DNA from: Aliiroseovarius zhejiangensis
Lineage (GTDB): Bacteria > Pseudomonadota > Alphaproteobacteria > Rhodobacterales > Rhodobacteraceae
Reading direction: 5' to 3'
Length of the DNA: 64,000 nucleotides
NCBI RefSeq assembly: GCF_014656375.1
Contig: NZ_BNCH01000006.1
Span: 62,001-126,000 of the forward strand
Below the pieces are notes generated by a model. That model had not been told where the DNA came from, did no database searches, and saw nothing but the letters and a program-made list of their open reading frames with translations. This document shows positions 8,896 to 17,590 of the stretch, one piece after another; position 1 is the first letter of the stretch; each line of letters starts with the position of its first letter. The translations under genes were made by a program, and so were the position numbers.

Positions 8896-10452
8896 ATGAA
8901 CGAAGCAACCGCAAAATGCATCGAACCCGATCAGGTGGACGAGGCGAATTACTACTACCTGTGGCACCTTGTGTCACTGGGAATACTGACTCCCGACAAG
9001 GCGCAGACGGGGTTTTCCGACACGTTATGGGACGTGCTGGACACCAAACCCAAAGCGACGGCCTCGACCGTTGTCCTGATCGACGTGGGGTGCAGCTTTG
9101 CCCATCCGAACCTGAAAGGCCGGGTCGATGTCGCCCGATCGCTGGACTTTACCAGCACCGCCTATGGGGCGCGACTGGCAACCGGGTCGGACGGCACGCA
9201 GAAGAACTTTGACGGACTGTCGGTCGAGGGTCTGCATCTGGATGGGCTGGACGCCGATGAACGGACCATGTTTGACGAGGTCGCCCAGCATCTGGCCGAA
9301 AGCACCGGCGAGTTGCGCCGCTACGGCGACCCCGAGGCCCGGTTCGCCTCGCACGGGACCGCCGTCAGCGGGCTGATTGTCGGGGGGCCGGAAGACTGCT
9401 GCCAGCAACACGCCCCCTCCCCCGGTGTGATCCCCTATTTCGGAGCCGATCCGTTTTCGAACCTGATCTCTCTGCGTACGGGGTTCGACAATGACCCGCT
9501 GCAATTCATCGCCGCCCTGCTTTATGCCTGGCACCAGAAGGCGGATGTAATCGTCATGCCGCGCGGGCTACCCGACCCGGATGCCTCGGTCGTGACGCCA
9601 AAGAACGACCACATGGCCGAGTTGCAAAGCTGGGCCAACCACGAGGCCGCCGACCTTCTGCACCGGATCAAGGTGCTGAACGACAGCGCATCACCCCTTG
9701 ATCCGACCGCGCCGCAGGTGTCGGAAACCGGGCGTCACCTGTGGCGCGTGGTGCGGGCGCTGTTCATCGCGATCAGCAAGCATATTCCCATCGTCTGCGC
9801 CGCCGGAAATGAAGGTGAAAGCCAGCTTCTTTTCCCTGCCAGCCTGGCCAATCGTGAAAACGGCATCATCGCCGTGGGTGCGGTGTCGGGCCAGGGCTAT
9901 CGCTCGGGCTATTCCAATTATGGCGAAGGGCTGACGCTTGTTGCCCCGTCTGACGACATGCAGGTGTTCAATCGCCACCAAATGCGCCAAACGCCCAAGC
10001 AGTTGCCAAAGATCGAATACCTGAAACCCGACACGGCGATGGCGGTGCCGTACAGCCGCAAAGCGTTGCTGAGCACCGACATCCCTGGCCATTTCGGATA
10101 TGACGGAGACACGGACGATCCCGACCAAGACCTGACGGCAGGCAAGGCGACAAACGGGTTCTACACACAGTTCGGGGGCACATCCGGCGCAAGCGCGCTG
10201 GTCGGCGGAGTGATCGCCCTTGTGCGCCGGGCGGAACGCGCATCGGCCAGCGGCAAACCCCTGCGCGACGGGTGCGACCTGAAGGCGCTGCTGGTCGCCA
10301 CCGCCCGCCGCGACATGCCAATGATGGGCGACCCCCTGAAGCTGAAAACCGACTGTATGAATGTGCCAAACGAAGATGCCGACGCGCGTCAGACATTTTT
10401 CGGCGCAGGTTTGATCGACGCCAAGGCCGCGGTGGCCGCCGCGCTCGAATGA
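8896..10452 (+). CDS. Subtilisin-like S8 serine peptidase without signal or propeptide
   Basis: This 518-residue protein has the S8 catalytic set: Asp63 (VVLIDVG), His153 (SHGTAVSGL), oxyanion Asn305 (AAGNEG) and Ser430 (GGTSGASA). The first 55 residues have no signal peptide and do not look like an I9 propeptide, so the enzyme is probably cytoplasmic. Inserts between Asp and His, and around residues 340-420, make it longer than a bare subtilisin core. ATG 8896 is chosen for the GGGGG stretch upstream; an earlier in-frame start at 8821 would run deep into the preceding gene. Clear terminator 20 bases downstream. Confidence 0.9.
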   Translation: MNEATAKCIEPDQVDEANYYYLWHLVSLGILTPDKAQTGFSDTLWDVLDTKPKATASTVVLIDVGCSFAHPNLKGRVDVARSLDFTSTAYGARLATGSDGTQKNFDGLSVEGLHLDGLDADERTMFDEVAQHLAESTGELRRYGDPEARFASHGTAVSGLIVGGPEDCCQQHAPSPGVIPYFGADPFSNLISLRTGFDNDPLQFIAALLYAWHQKADVIVMPRGLPDPDASVVTPKNDHMAELQSWANHEAADLLHRIKVLNDSASPLDPTAPQVSETGRHLWRVVRALFIAISKHIPIVCAAGNEGESQLLFPASLANRENGIIAVGAVSGQGYRSGYSNYGEGLTLVAPSDDMQVFNRHQMRQTPKQLPKIEYLKPDTAMAVPYSRKALLSTDIPGHFGYDGDTDDPDQDLTAGKATNGFYTQFGGTSGASALVGGVIALVRRAERASASGKPLRDGCDLKALLVATARRDMPMMGDPLKLKTDCMNVPNEDADARQTFFGAGLIDAKAAVAAALE

Positions 10453-10471
10453 AGCGAGGCACATGACAGAT

Positions 10472-10500
10472 GCCGTCGGGTCTGATCCGGCGGCGTTTTG
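10472..10500 (+). terminator. Rho-independent terminator after the subtilisin gene
   Basis: An 8-bp stem (GCCGTCGG at 10472-10479 with CCGGCGGC at 10487-10494, one G-T pair) and a 7-base loop are followed by GTTTTG. It closes the regulator-PAP2-peptidase operon. The remaining bases up to 10756 contain no gene I can support and should hold the promoter of the small protein at 10757. Confidence 0.75.
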
Positions 10501-10756
10501 TTGCGCGCCTAAGGCGATTTTCACGCAGTTCCATCGAAAACACCGCGTTAATGACGATAAATTCACGCAGCCTTTTCGCAGCGTTTATGCCCTTGCGTCA
10601 TAGTGTAAGGGCGTTCTGAGGAACCGATCTGGTGCAAGACATTTCATCACCAGTTCCTTTCCAGGCCCAGGCCGGTTTCTCGGTTCGCACCAGAGACATG
10701 AACCCAAGACCCAAGATGACGACCCGTCACCCAACCTGCTGACAAAAGGTGCGACC

Positions 10757-11014
10757 ATGGAAAAACTCGACCCGAAACTGAAAGACCGGATGGACAGCAT
10801 GGTCCTGCACTCGCATCCGGTGCAGATTGCCTTTAACGATGACGGGGTGCACCTGATGGATCACCTGAACAAGCACGGCGTCATGGTTGATGACAACATG
10901 GCTGAAATCCAGCTTCTGTTCGCCGACCTGACATCGCGCCAGATCGAGGATCTGCTTCGCCATGAAACAGTCTCCAAGATCGCGCTGGACGACGATGCAA
11001 GCGTGATTCAGTAA
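10757..11014 (+). CDS. Small protein resembling a free I9-type subtilisin propeptide/inhibitor
   Basis: The product has 85 residues and no signal peptide. From residue 20 the pattern VQIAFNDDGVHLMDHLNKHG, then a hydrophobic strand (AEIQLLFADL), then TSRQIEDLLRHETVSKIALD follows the order seen in I9-like propeptides: a strand, a helix ending in Gly, a strand, a helix with a 'Q-x-x-L' face, and a final strand with Val-x-x-Ile. Such domains chaperone and inhibit subtilisins. The peptidase encoded just upstream lacks this domain, so a chaperone or inhibitor acting in trans is plausible. This is inferred from pattern and context only. It has its own terminator. Confidence 0.6.
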   Translation: MEKLDPKLKDRMDSMVLHSHPVQIAFNDDGVHLMDHLNKHGVMVDDNMAEIQLLFADLTSRQIEDLLRHETVSKIALDDDASVIQ

Positions 11015-11086
11015 CCTGTGTGGCGGGGGCGTCTCCGGCAGGGCCGGTGCCGGTGGGCCGCCAGACGCAGGATGCTGAACACAAGA

Positions 11087-11117
11087 AACGGGTCGGTTTC
11101 TCCCACCGACCCGTTTT
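11087..11117 (+). terminator. Rho-independent terminator after the I9-like gene
   Basis: A perfect 11-bp stem (AACGGGTCGGT at 11087-11097 and ACCGACCCGTT at 11105-11115) with a 7-base loop is followed by TTC. It ends transcription of the small gene at 10757. The stem is nearly as stable on the other strand, so it may also stop minus-strand transcripts. Confidence 0.85.
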
Positions 11118-11126
11118 CATGTCTGG

Positions 11127-11261
11127 TCACGGCGTTTCCGCGTTGAAGGATGCCGAAACCCTTGTCAAGAAACGCCTCTTCTGCCGTGCGGGAATGGACC
11201 GGAATGGCGTCCACATCCCCGCCATCAGGGCGGCAACCATGACCAGCAAAAAACGTTTCAT
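11127..11261 (-). CDS. Possible small exported or membrane peptide
   Basis: This would be a 44-residue product with a signal-like start (MKRFLLVMVAALMAGMW) followed by a basic region (PARQKRRFLTR). GGAG stands about 10 bases before the ATG. It lies downstream of the ProC-like gene on the same strand, 180 bases away, and stops close to the terminator at 11087-11117. No homologous family is recognised; it could be a chance open frame. The rest of the 11015-11440 interval holds only that terminator and a small AAACCTC/GAGGTTT hairpin at 11378-11396. Confidence 0.35.
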   Translation of the reverse strand: MKRFLLVMVAALMAGMWTPFRSIPARQKRRFLTRVSASFNAETP

Positions 11262-11440
11262 TCGACAATTTCTCCAATCAGAAAGGCCAGGCCAGCCTTT
11301 GCCGCACGCCCCCCGACAGGAACGGCGCGGGGCGGTCGAGCATATCAGCAAGCCCAACCTGTGCGGCACCGCGCCCGAAACCTCGCCTTGAGGTTTAAAA
11401 AAACGACACGAGGGTGATTTTCTGTATGTTTTCCGTGGGC

Positions 11441-12205
11441 TTACTCGGCCAGCCCAAGACGCGGCTTCAGCGCCTCCAGGCCGTCGGTCAACGCATCTAT
11501 CGCCCCCGCTTTGCGCATATGGGCGCGCAGGGTGGCGTTCAAACCGCCTTCGGTCGCCAGACTGTCCAGCAGGTCGGTGAAGGATGTTTCCGGGTTCTCG
11601 GTCATGCTGCGCAGAAAGCCCGCAAAGACCGTGGCGACATACTGTTCGGAGGCGGTTTCATCCCCTGTCTGCGCCGCCAGCCACGCCGCCCCCGCGCGCA
11701 TCTGATCCAGGATCGGTGAGGCCAGCGCCGTGGCCGCAAAATGCGCGTTCAAAGCCGCTTCGGCACCTGTGGGGAGGATCAGATCGGTGTCACCAAACAG
11801 GGTCCGCAGCGCCGCACTGTCGGGAAACACCGGAAGGGCCGAGCCGCCCACGGCAATCGAAGGCAAGGGAATGATAATCGAAATCTCGGTGGCCGGGGCG
11901 CACAGCAGCTTCAGATCGGCCAGTGGCACATCGACCATCACCGAAATCACCCGCTGATCGGCGCGAAAGGCCAGATCGGGCAGCACATCACGCGCCACAT
12001 CCGCCAAAAGGCACAGGAAGATGATGTCGCTGTCGGCGACCACCTGTTCATTCGGCGCGATGGCCACATCGGTGAACTGTGCGGCCAAGGCCGCCGCGAT
12101 GGCCGCGTTGCGGTCGGACACGGTGATCTGATGGCCCCGCCCGGTCAGCCCTGTGACCATGGCGGCCGCAATCTCGCCCGTGCCGATGAACCCGATGCGC
12201 TCCAT
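11441..12205 (-). CDS. ProC-like NAD(P)-dependent reductase
   Basis: This protein of about 254 residues starts with a Rossmann motif (ERIGFIGTGEIAAAMV) and has the helical C-terminal dimerisation part of pyrroline-5-carboxylate reductases, including a GG pair near the end (LATEGGLNATLRAHM). P5C reductase makes proline from pyrroline-5-carboxylate. The sequence is a divergent member, so the substrate is uncertain. ATG 12205 has AAGGA 7 bases upstream; a TTG at 12220 is in frame but less likely. It follows the GAPDH gene by 21 bases, so the two are probably co-transcribed. Confidence 0.75.
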   Translation of the reverse strand: MERIGFIGTGEIAAAMVTGLTGRGHQITVSDRNAAIAAALAAQFTDVAIAPNEQVVADSDIIFLCLLADVARDVLPDLAFRADQRVISVMVDVPLADLKLLCAPATEISIIIPLPSIAVGGSALPVFPDSAALRTLFGDTDLILPTGAEAALNAHFAATALASPILDQMRAGAAWLAAQTGDETASEQYVATVFAGFLRSMTENPETSFTDLLDSLATEGGLNATLRAHMRKAGAIDALTDGLEALKPRLGLAE

Positions 12206-12226
12206 GACGTGATCCTTCAAGCCTGT

Positions 12227-13228
12227 CTAAGCCTGCGCGATCATGCGCGCCACGTCCAGCATTCGATGCGAAAAGCCCCATTCATTGTCATACCATCCAA
12301 AAACCCTGAGCAACCCGCCCTGCGACACCGAGGTTTCCGGCCCCGACAGCACAAGGCTTTCCGGTCGCATCCGCAGGTCGCTGGACACTAGCGGCTCTTC
12401 CGTCCAGCCCAGCACATGCCCATTTGCGGCGTCTTTCAGGATCGCGCGCGCCTCGTCCACCGACACGTCGCGCCCGGTGCGTACCGTCAGGTCGATGGCC
12501 GAGACACTGGCGGTCGGCACCCGGATTGCGCGGGCTTCGATCCGGCGGGCCATTTGGGGCAGGACCTCGCCCACCAACTCATGCGCGCTGGTGGTGGTGG
12601 GCACCATCGACAAGGCAGCAGCACGCGACCGGGCCGGGTTGGCGCGCGGTTTGTCCACGGTCGGCTGGCTGCCGGTGTAACAATGAACGGTGGTCATATG
12701 ACCGCCGATCACGCCCAGCTCCCGGTCCAGCACCTTCAAAAGCGGCGCCAGGGCGTTGGTTGTGCAAGACGCGTTCGACACGATCTTCTGCCCCGACAGC
12801 TTTTCTTCGTTCGCACCCAGCACGATGGTCACGTCCGCCTCGTTCGACGGGCCAGAAATCAGCACGTTGCGCGCGCCCGCTTGCAGACCCCGCTCGGCTA
12901 CAGCACGCTTGCCCGCCATGCCGGTGCATTCCAGCACCACATCCACATCCGACAAATCCATTGTGCTGATGTCATGAAGCCCATGAAACGGGATCACCGT
13001 GCCGTTGATCGACAAACCGTTTTCCACCGCCTCGACCTGGCCTGCAAACGGGCCAAACACGCTGTCGTATTTGAACAGATAGGCGCAGGTGTCCAGGGAC
13101 TCGATATCATTGATAAACGCCACTTCGAAATCTGAAGGCGCGGCAGACAGGATGCGCAGGATCGACCGTCCGATGCGGCCAAAACCATTCAAACCAATGC
13201 GCGTCTTGTGCGGGGAAGAGCGGGACAT
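12227..13228 (-). CDS. Divergent glyceraldehyde-3-phosphate dehydrogenase
   Basis: This 333-residue protein has the NAD motif NGFGRIGR (14-21), Asp41 after the second strand, which favours NAD, the catalytic Cys155 in SNASCTTNALAP and His182 in the position of the general base. It departs from standard GAPDH at the inorganic-phosphate loop: the usual STGAAKA segment reads TTTSAHELVG here, and RVPTPN is RVPTAS. It may act on a related aldehyde or in a side pathway rather than central glycolysis. GAGG precedes the ATG. It is the first gene of a two-gene unit with a ProC-like reductase. Confidence 0.82.
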   Translation of the reverse strand: MSRSSPHKTRIGLNGFGRIGRSILRILSAAPSDFEVAFINDIESLDTCAYLFKYDSVFGPFAGQVEAVENGLSINGTVIPFHGLHDISTMDLSDVDVVLECTGMAGKRAVAERGLQAGARNVLISGPSNEADVTIVLGANEEKLSGQKIVSNASCTTNALAPLLKVLDRELGVIGGHMTTVHCYTGSQPTVDKPRANPARSRAAALSMVPTTTSAHELVGEVLPQMARRIEARAIRVPTASVSAIDLTVRTGRDVSVDEARAILKDAANGHVLGWTEEPLVSSDLRMRPESLVLSGPETSVSQGGLLRVFGWYDNEWGFSHRMLDVARMIAQA

Positions 13229-13418
13229 CTGAACCTCGTCGTCTGGGTGATAGGTCCACAGAACGCGAAAGCCGGGTCGGGTGCAAGGGGGCGCGTGACA
13301 TCCGCAACCACTGACAATCGCTCACGTTTTCGTTTGCCCGATGGACGAAGGCCGCACATCCGGGCCAAATGGCGCAAAACATGAGTGCACACGGAACGGG
13401 ATAACGAAGGGGCCGTCA

Positions 13419-14054
13419 ATGCTGGACGCTTACGCACGCAAACTGATTGACCCGCCGCTGAACGTGGCCGGGCGCGGTTTGGCGCGCCATGGCATTGGCG
13501 CAAACGCGGTGACGCTGGCGGGGCTGGGCCTTGGTCTGGCAGCGGCGGGCGCGGTGGCGATGGGCGCTTTTGCGGTGGGTTTGTGCCTTGTTCTGGCCTC
13601 GCGCCTTGCAGATGGGCTGGACGGCGCGGTGGCGCGGGCGACACAGCGCACCGACTTTGGCGGCTATCTGGATATCGCATCCGATTTCCTGTTCTACGGC
13701 GCCGTGCCCTTCGGGTTCGTCCTGTTTGACCCAACGGCAAATGCCGTCGCCGGGGCCTTCCTGCTGCTGTCCTTCTATGTCAACGGCGCCAGTTTTCTGG
13801 GCTATGCAATCCTGGCCGAAAAGCACCGCCTGACAACCCGTGCTCAAGGCGTCAAATCGCTTTATTACTCCAACGGACTGCTGGAAGGGACCGAGACCAT
13901 CGCCTTCTTCGTCCTGTTCTGCCTTCTGCCCACATATTTCGCGCCGCTCGCTTATCTGTTCGGCGCGCTTTGCTTTGCCACCGCCACCCTGCGCGTCTGG
14001 GGCGCGTATCAGGCGTTTGGCCATATCTCATTCGACCGACAGGAGACCCCATGA
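13419..14054 (+). CDS. CDP-alcohol phosphatidyltransferase (YnjF-like)
   Basis: This is a 211-residue multi-helix membrane protein with the family signature DGLDGAVAR followed by GGYLDIASD, the Asp-rich active site that transfers a phosphatidyl group from a CDP-alcohol. The acceptor cannot be deduced. ATG 13419 follows AAGGGG; an upstream extension would be out of keeping with the family. Its stop overlaps the start of the binding-protein gene (ATGA). Escherichia coli ynjF lies in the same operon as ynjBCD, so the linkage is conserved, but the joint role is not known to me. Confidence 0.85.
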   Translation: MLDAYARKLIDPPLNVAGRGLARHGIGANAVTLAGLGLGLAAAGAVAMGAFAVGLCLVLASRLADGLDGAVARATQRTDFGGYLDIASDFLFYGAVPFGFVLFDPTANAVAGAFLLLSFYVNGASFLGYAILAEKHRLTTRAQGVKSLYYSNGLLEGTETIAFFVLFCLLPTYFAPLAYLFGALCFATATLRVWGAYQAFGHISFDRQETP

Positions 14055-15256
14055 AACACCTCGCCCTTGCCGCCGCTCTGCTGTTCGGCGCGCTGGCTTA
14101 CCCGGCCCTATCAGACCCTAATCCAGCCGAATGGGAGGCAGTCGAGGCCGAAGCCCACGGCCAGACCGTCTTTTGGCACGCATGGGGCGGGTCGCCCACC
14201 ACAAACGCGTTTATCGAGTGGGTCGGCGATCAGGTCAGCGGGCGGTTCGGGGTAACGCTTGAGCATGTGAAGCTGACCGACACCGCCGACGCCGTCACCC
14301 GCGTCTTGTCGGAAAAGCAGGCGGGCAAGGACACGGATGGCGCGGTCGACCTGATCTGGATCAACGGCGCCAATTTCGCGTCCATGAAAGAAAACAGCCT
14401 GCTGTTCGGCCCCTTCGCGGAGGACCTGCCCAACTGGCAATATGTCGATGTCGAGGGCAAAACCGTGCGCACCGACTTCACCGTCCCGGTGGAAGGGTAT
14501 GAGGCCCCATGGGCGATGGCGCAGGTCGTGTTCATGTATGATACGGCGGATATTCCGACCCCCCTGCCCTCGGCCGCTGAAATCCTTGACTGGTCCAAAG
14601 CCAATCCCGGTCGCTTCACCTATCCCCAGCCGCCCGATTTTCTGGGCACCACGTTTTTGAAGCAAATGCTGGTCGAACTGGTGGACGACCCCGAGGTACT
14701 CTCGCGCCCCGTGTCCGACACCAATTATGCCGACGTGACCGCGCCGCTGTGGGATTTCCTCGAAGACATCACACCCACGCTGTGGCGCCAGGGCCGCGCC
14801 TATCCCGCCAACGGCCCGCGCCAGATTCAGCTGATGAATGATGATGAGATCGACCTGGCGATCAGCTTCTCACCGTCCGAGGCGTCGACCGCCATCGCGA
14901 ACTACGAACTGCCCGCCACCGTGCGCACCTTCGTGCTGGACAAGGGCACCATCGGCAACGCGTCTTTCGTGGCGATCCCGTATAATTCCAGCGCCAAGGC
15001 CGGCGCGATGGTGGTGGCCAATTTCTTGATGTCGCCCAAAGCACAGGCCCACGCGCAAGACCCCGAGGTGCTGGGCTATGGCACTGTGCTGCATGTCGAA
15101 TCCCTGCCGCCCGAAGATCGCGCACGGTTTGACGCGCTGGACCTTGGCATCGCGACACTTAGCCCGCAGATGCTGGGCGATGTGCAGGACGAACCGCATC
15201 CCAGTTGGATGACCCGCATTGCCGAGGATTGGCAGGTCCGATACGGCGTGCAATAG
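14051..15256 (+). CDS. YnjB-like ABC transporter substrate-binding protein
   Basis: This protein of about 401 residues has a signal peptide (MKHLALAAALLFGALAYPALS) and the fold features of the YnjB family: the early HAWGGSPTTNAFIEW segment, IWINGANF and the YEAPWAMAQ loop. It would deliver a solute to the permease and ATPase encoded next. The substrate of YnjBCD transporters is unproven; sulfur compounds and thiamine-like compounds have been suggested for relatives. The ATG overlaps the upstream stop and AGGAGA precedes it. Confidence 0.86.
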   Translation: MKHLALAAALLFGALAYPALSDPNPAEWEAVEAEAHGQTVFWHAWGGSPTTNAFIEWVGDQVSGRFGVTLEHVKLTDTADAVTRVLSEKQAGKDTDGAVDLIWINGANFASMKENSLLFGPFAEDLPNWQYVDVEGKTVRTDFTVPVEGYEAPWAMAQVVFMYDTADIPTPLPSAAEILDWSKANPGRFTYPQPPDFLGTTFLKQMLVELVDDPEVLSRPVSDTNYADVTAPLWDFLEDITPTLWRQGRAYPANGPRQIQLMNDDEIDLAISFSPSEASTAIANYELPATVRTFVLDKGTIGNASFVAIPYNSSAKAGAMVVANFLMSPKAQAHAQDPEVLGYGTVLHVESLPPEDRARFDALDLGIATLSPQMLGDVQDEPHPSWMTRIAEDWQVRYGVQ

Positions 15257-15264
15257 ACCCTGTT

Positions 15265-16962
15265 ATGGCCCAATCCCGCAGATTTTACCGACTGGCGCTA
15301 TTTCCGGCGCTCACCGTTCTGGTGCTGTTGGGGCCTGTTGCGGCGGGGCTGTGGGGCACCGTTCTGCCCGCCTTCGGGCATTTTCCGGCGGCAGGGGTGT
15401 CGGGCCCGTCACTTGATGCGTTCCGCGATCTGTTCAACTGGCCAGGGTTCGGCCCCGCGATGCGGCTGTCCGTGACAACAGGGCTGGCCGCCGCAATCCT
15501 GTCGCTGACGATCACAGCTCTGATCCTTGCGGGTTGGTCCGGCACGCGCGGCTTTCGCATCCTTGAACGCCTGCTCTCGCCCTTCCTGTCCGTCCCGCAC
15601 GCCGCCGCGGCCTTCGGGCTGGCCTTTCTGATCGCGCCGTCAGGCTGGATTGCGCGCCTGTTTTCCCCGTGGCTCACCGGCTGGGACCGCCCCCCCGACC
15701 TTCTGATCCTGAACGACCCGTGGGGCATTGTCCTGACCCTTGGCATGGTGATGAAAGAGATGCCGTTCCTGCTGCTCATGTCCATCGCCGCTTTGGGCCA
15801 GATCGACGGACGCCGCCGTATGGCGTTAAGCCAAAGCATGGGCTACGGGCGCATGTCCGCATGGATGTTCGCGGTGTTTCCGGCCGTCTATGCCCGCATC
15901 CGCCTGCCCGTCCTGGTGGTGCTGACATGGTCCATGTCGGTGGTGGATGTGGCAGTGATCCTTGGCCCGTCCACGCCCCCCACCCTGTCGGTGCAGATCG
16001 TGCGCTGGATGTCGGACCCCGACCTTGCCTTCCGCCTGCAAGCCGCCGCTGCCGCGCTGGTGCAACTGGCGCTGGTCATCGGTGCCGTGGGCCTGTGGTT
16101 TCTGGGCGAAAAGCTGGTCGCGCGCCTTGCCTGTCTGCGGATCGAAGCGGGTCATCGCGGCCACCACGACCGCCCCTTGCGGCTTGCAGGCTTCGCCACC
16201 GGCACCGCGATCTCGCTCGCGCTTCTTCTCGGGCTGCTGAGCCTCGCCATCTGGTCCGTCGCGGGGTTTTGGAGCTTCCCGGACTTGGTCCCCGACCAAC
16301 TCACCGCGCGCAACTGGGTGCGTCACTATTCCAGCAGTCAGGATGCTTTTTTCGAGACCATGCTGATCGCCATCACCGCCGTTGCTATCGGCCTGATCCT
16401 GACAATCGGCTGTCTGGAAACCGAGCATCGCCGCAATCTGCGCCTGACCCAACGCGGCATGTGGCTGATCTATCTGCCGCTGATCGTGCCGCAAACCGCG
16501 TTTCTGCCGGGGCTTCAGACCCTGTTATTGGGCTTTGGGCTGGATATGGGCCGCGCGCCGGTGGTGACGGCGCATCTGGTCTTTGTGCTGCCCTATCTGC
16601 GCCTGTCTCTGGATGGGCCGTGGCAGGCATGGGACACGCGCCAAGCCACCGTCGCCGCAGCCCTCGGGGCAAGCCATGACCGCGTGTTGTGGCGCATCCG
16701 CCTGCCGATGCTGCTCGCGCCCCTTCTGACCGCCATCGCAGTGGGGCTTGCTGTGTCTGTCGGCCAATACCTGCCCACGCTTCTTGTCGGCGGCGGACGC
16801 ATCGAGACCCTGACGACCGAGGCCATCGCGCTGGCTGCTGGCGGGGATCGCCGCGCCATTGGCGTCTTTGGGCTGATGCAAACCGCAGCCGCCTTGCTGC
16901 CCTTCGCGCTGGCGCTGCCTGCCTTGGTCTGGCGCAATCGAAAGGGGCTTTTGCATGGATAA
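15265..16962 (+). CDS. YnjC-like ABC transporter permease
   Basis: This protein of about 565 residues has two fused permease halves with roughly 12 membrane helices. Each half carries an ATPase-docking loop (around MALSQSMGYGRMSAWMF and AAALGASHDRVLWRI). This duplicated layout matches YnjC and FbpB-type permeases. The start at 15265 lies 8 bases after the binding-protein stop; no strong ribosome site is seen, suggesting coupled translation. The stop overlaps the ATPase start by 8 bases. Confidence 0.87.
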   Translation: MAQSRRFYRLALFPALTVLVLLGPVAAGLWGTVLPAFGHFPAAGVSGPSLDAFRDLFNWPGFGPAMRLSVTTGLAAAILSLTITALILAGWSGTRGFRILERLLSPFLSVPHAAAAFGLAFLIAPSGWIARLFSPWLTGWDRPPDLLILNDPWGIVLTLGMVMKEMPFLLLMSIAALGQIDGRRRMALSQSMGYGRMSAWMFAVFPAVYARIRLPVLVVLTWSMSVVDVAVILGPSTPPTLSVQIVRWMSDPDLAFRLQAAAAALVQLALVIGAVGLWFLGEKLVARLACLRIEAGHRGHHDRPLRLAGFATGTAISLALLLGLLSLAIWSVAGFWSFPDLVPDQLTARNWVRHYSSSQDAFFETMLIAITAVAIGLILTIGCLETEHRRNLRLTQRGMWLIYLPLIVPQTAFLPGLQTLLLGFGLDMGRAPVVTAHLVFVLPYLRLSLDGPWQAWDTRQATVAAALGASHDRVLWRIRLPMLLAPLLTAIAVGLAVSVGQYLPTLLVGGGRIETLTTEAIALAAGGDRRAIGVFGLMQTAAALLPFALALPALVWRNRKGLLHG

Positions 16963-17587
16963 GGGCTTGTACGTGAACAAGGTCAAAATCACCCATGCCG
17001 GCCGCCCCCTGCTGGCCATCGACACACATGTCACCCCCGGCGAGGTCGTGACCATTATGGGCCCGTCAGGCGTGGGAAAATCCACCCTGCTATCGGCCAT
17101 AACAGGCACTCTTTCACCGGACTTCTCGCTTTCAGGCCAAATCCGGCTGAACGGGCGCGACCTGACCGGATTGCCGCCGGACAAACGCGGCATCGGCATC
17201 CTGTTTCAAGACGCGCTGTTGTTTCCGCACCTGTCTGTCGGCGCAAACCTTGCCTTCGGGCTGAAACGCGGTGGCACGAAAGCCGAACGCCGGGCACGGA
17301 TAGAGGCGACCCTGGCCGAAGTGGGCCTGGGCGGGTTTGCCCCCCGCGACCCTGCCACCCTGTCCGGCGGGCAGCGCGCGCGGGTCGCCCTGATGCGGAT
17401 GCTGCTGTCCGAACCGCATGCCTTGTTGCTGGATGAACCGTTTTCCGGTCTGGACGCCGAGCTGCGGGAACAGGTGCGAAAACTGGTCTTTGACCATGCA
17501 AAGGCGCGCGGCTTGCCGGTGCTGCTGGTCACCCATGACGAGGCCGATGCAATCGCGGCAGGTGGGCGTGTCGTTCGGCTGAAATAG
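16955..17587 (+). CDS. YnjD-like ABC transporter ATP-binding protein
   Basis: This 210-residue ATPase has Walker A GPSGVGKST (36-44), Q-loop FQDALLFPHL, signature LSGGQ (136-140), Walker B LLLDEP (157-162) and an H-loop (VTHDEADA). It energises the transporter made with the two preceding genes. It lacks the C-terminal regulatory domain of CysA/PotA-type ATPases, as expected for the short YnjD type. The gene converges on cbiO with only 3 bases between stops. Confidence 0.88.
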   Translation: MDKGLYVNKVKITHAGRPLLAIDTHVTPGEVVTIMGPSGVGKSTLLSAITGTLSPDFSLSGQIRLNGRDLTGLPPDKRGIGILFQDALLFPHLSVGANLAFGLKRGGTKAERRARIEATLAEVGLGGFAPRDPATLSGGQRARVALMRMLLSEPHALLLDEPFSGLDAELREQVRKLVFDHAKARGLPVLLVTHDEADAIAAGGRVVRLK

Positions 17588-17590
17588 AGT

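Noticed and set aside
11378-11396. AAACCTC/GAGGTTT hairpin as terminator of the ProC-like gene
   Set aside because: On the minus strand the T run precedes the hairpin instead of following it, so it does not fit a Rho-independent terminator.
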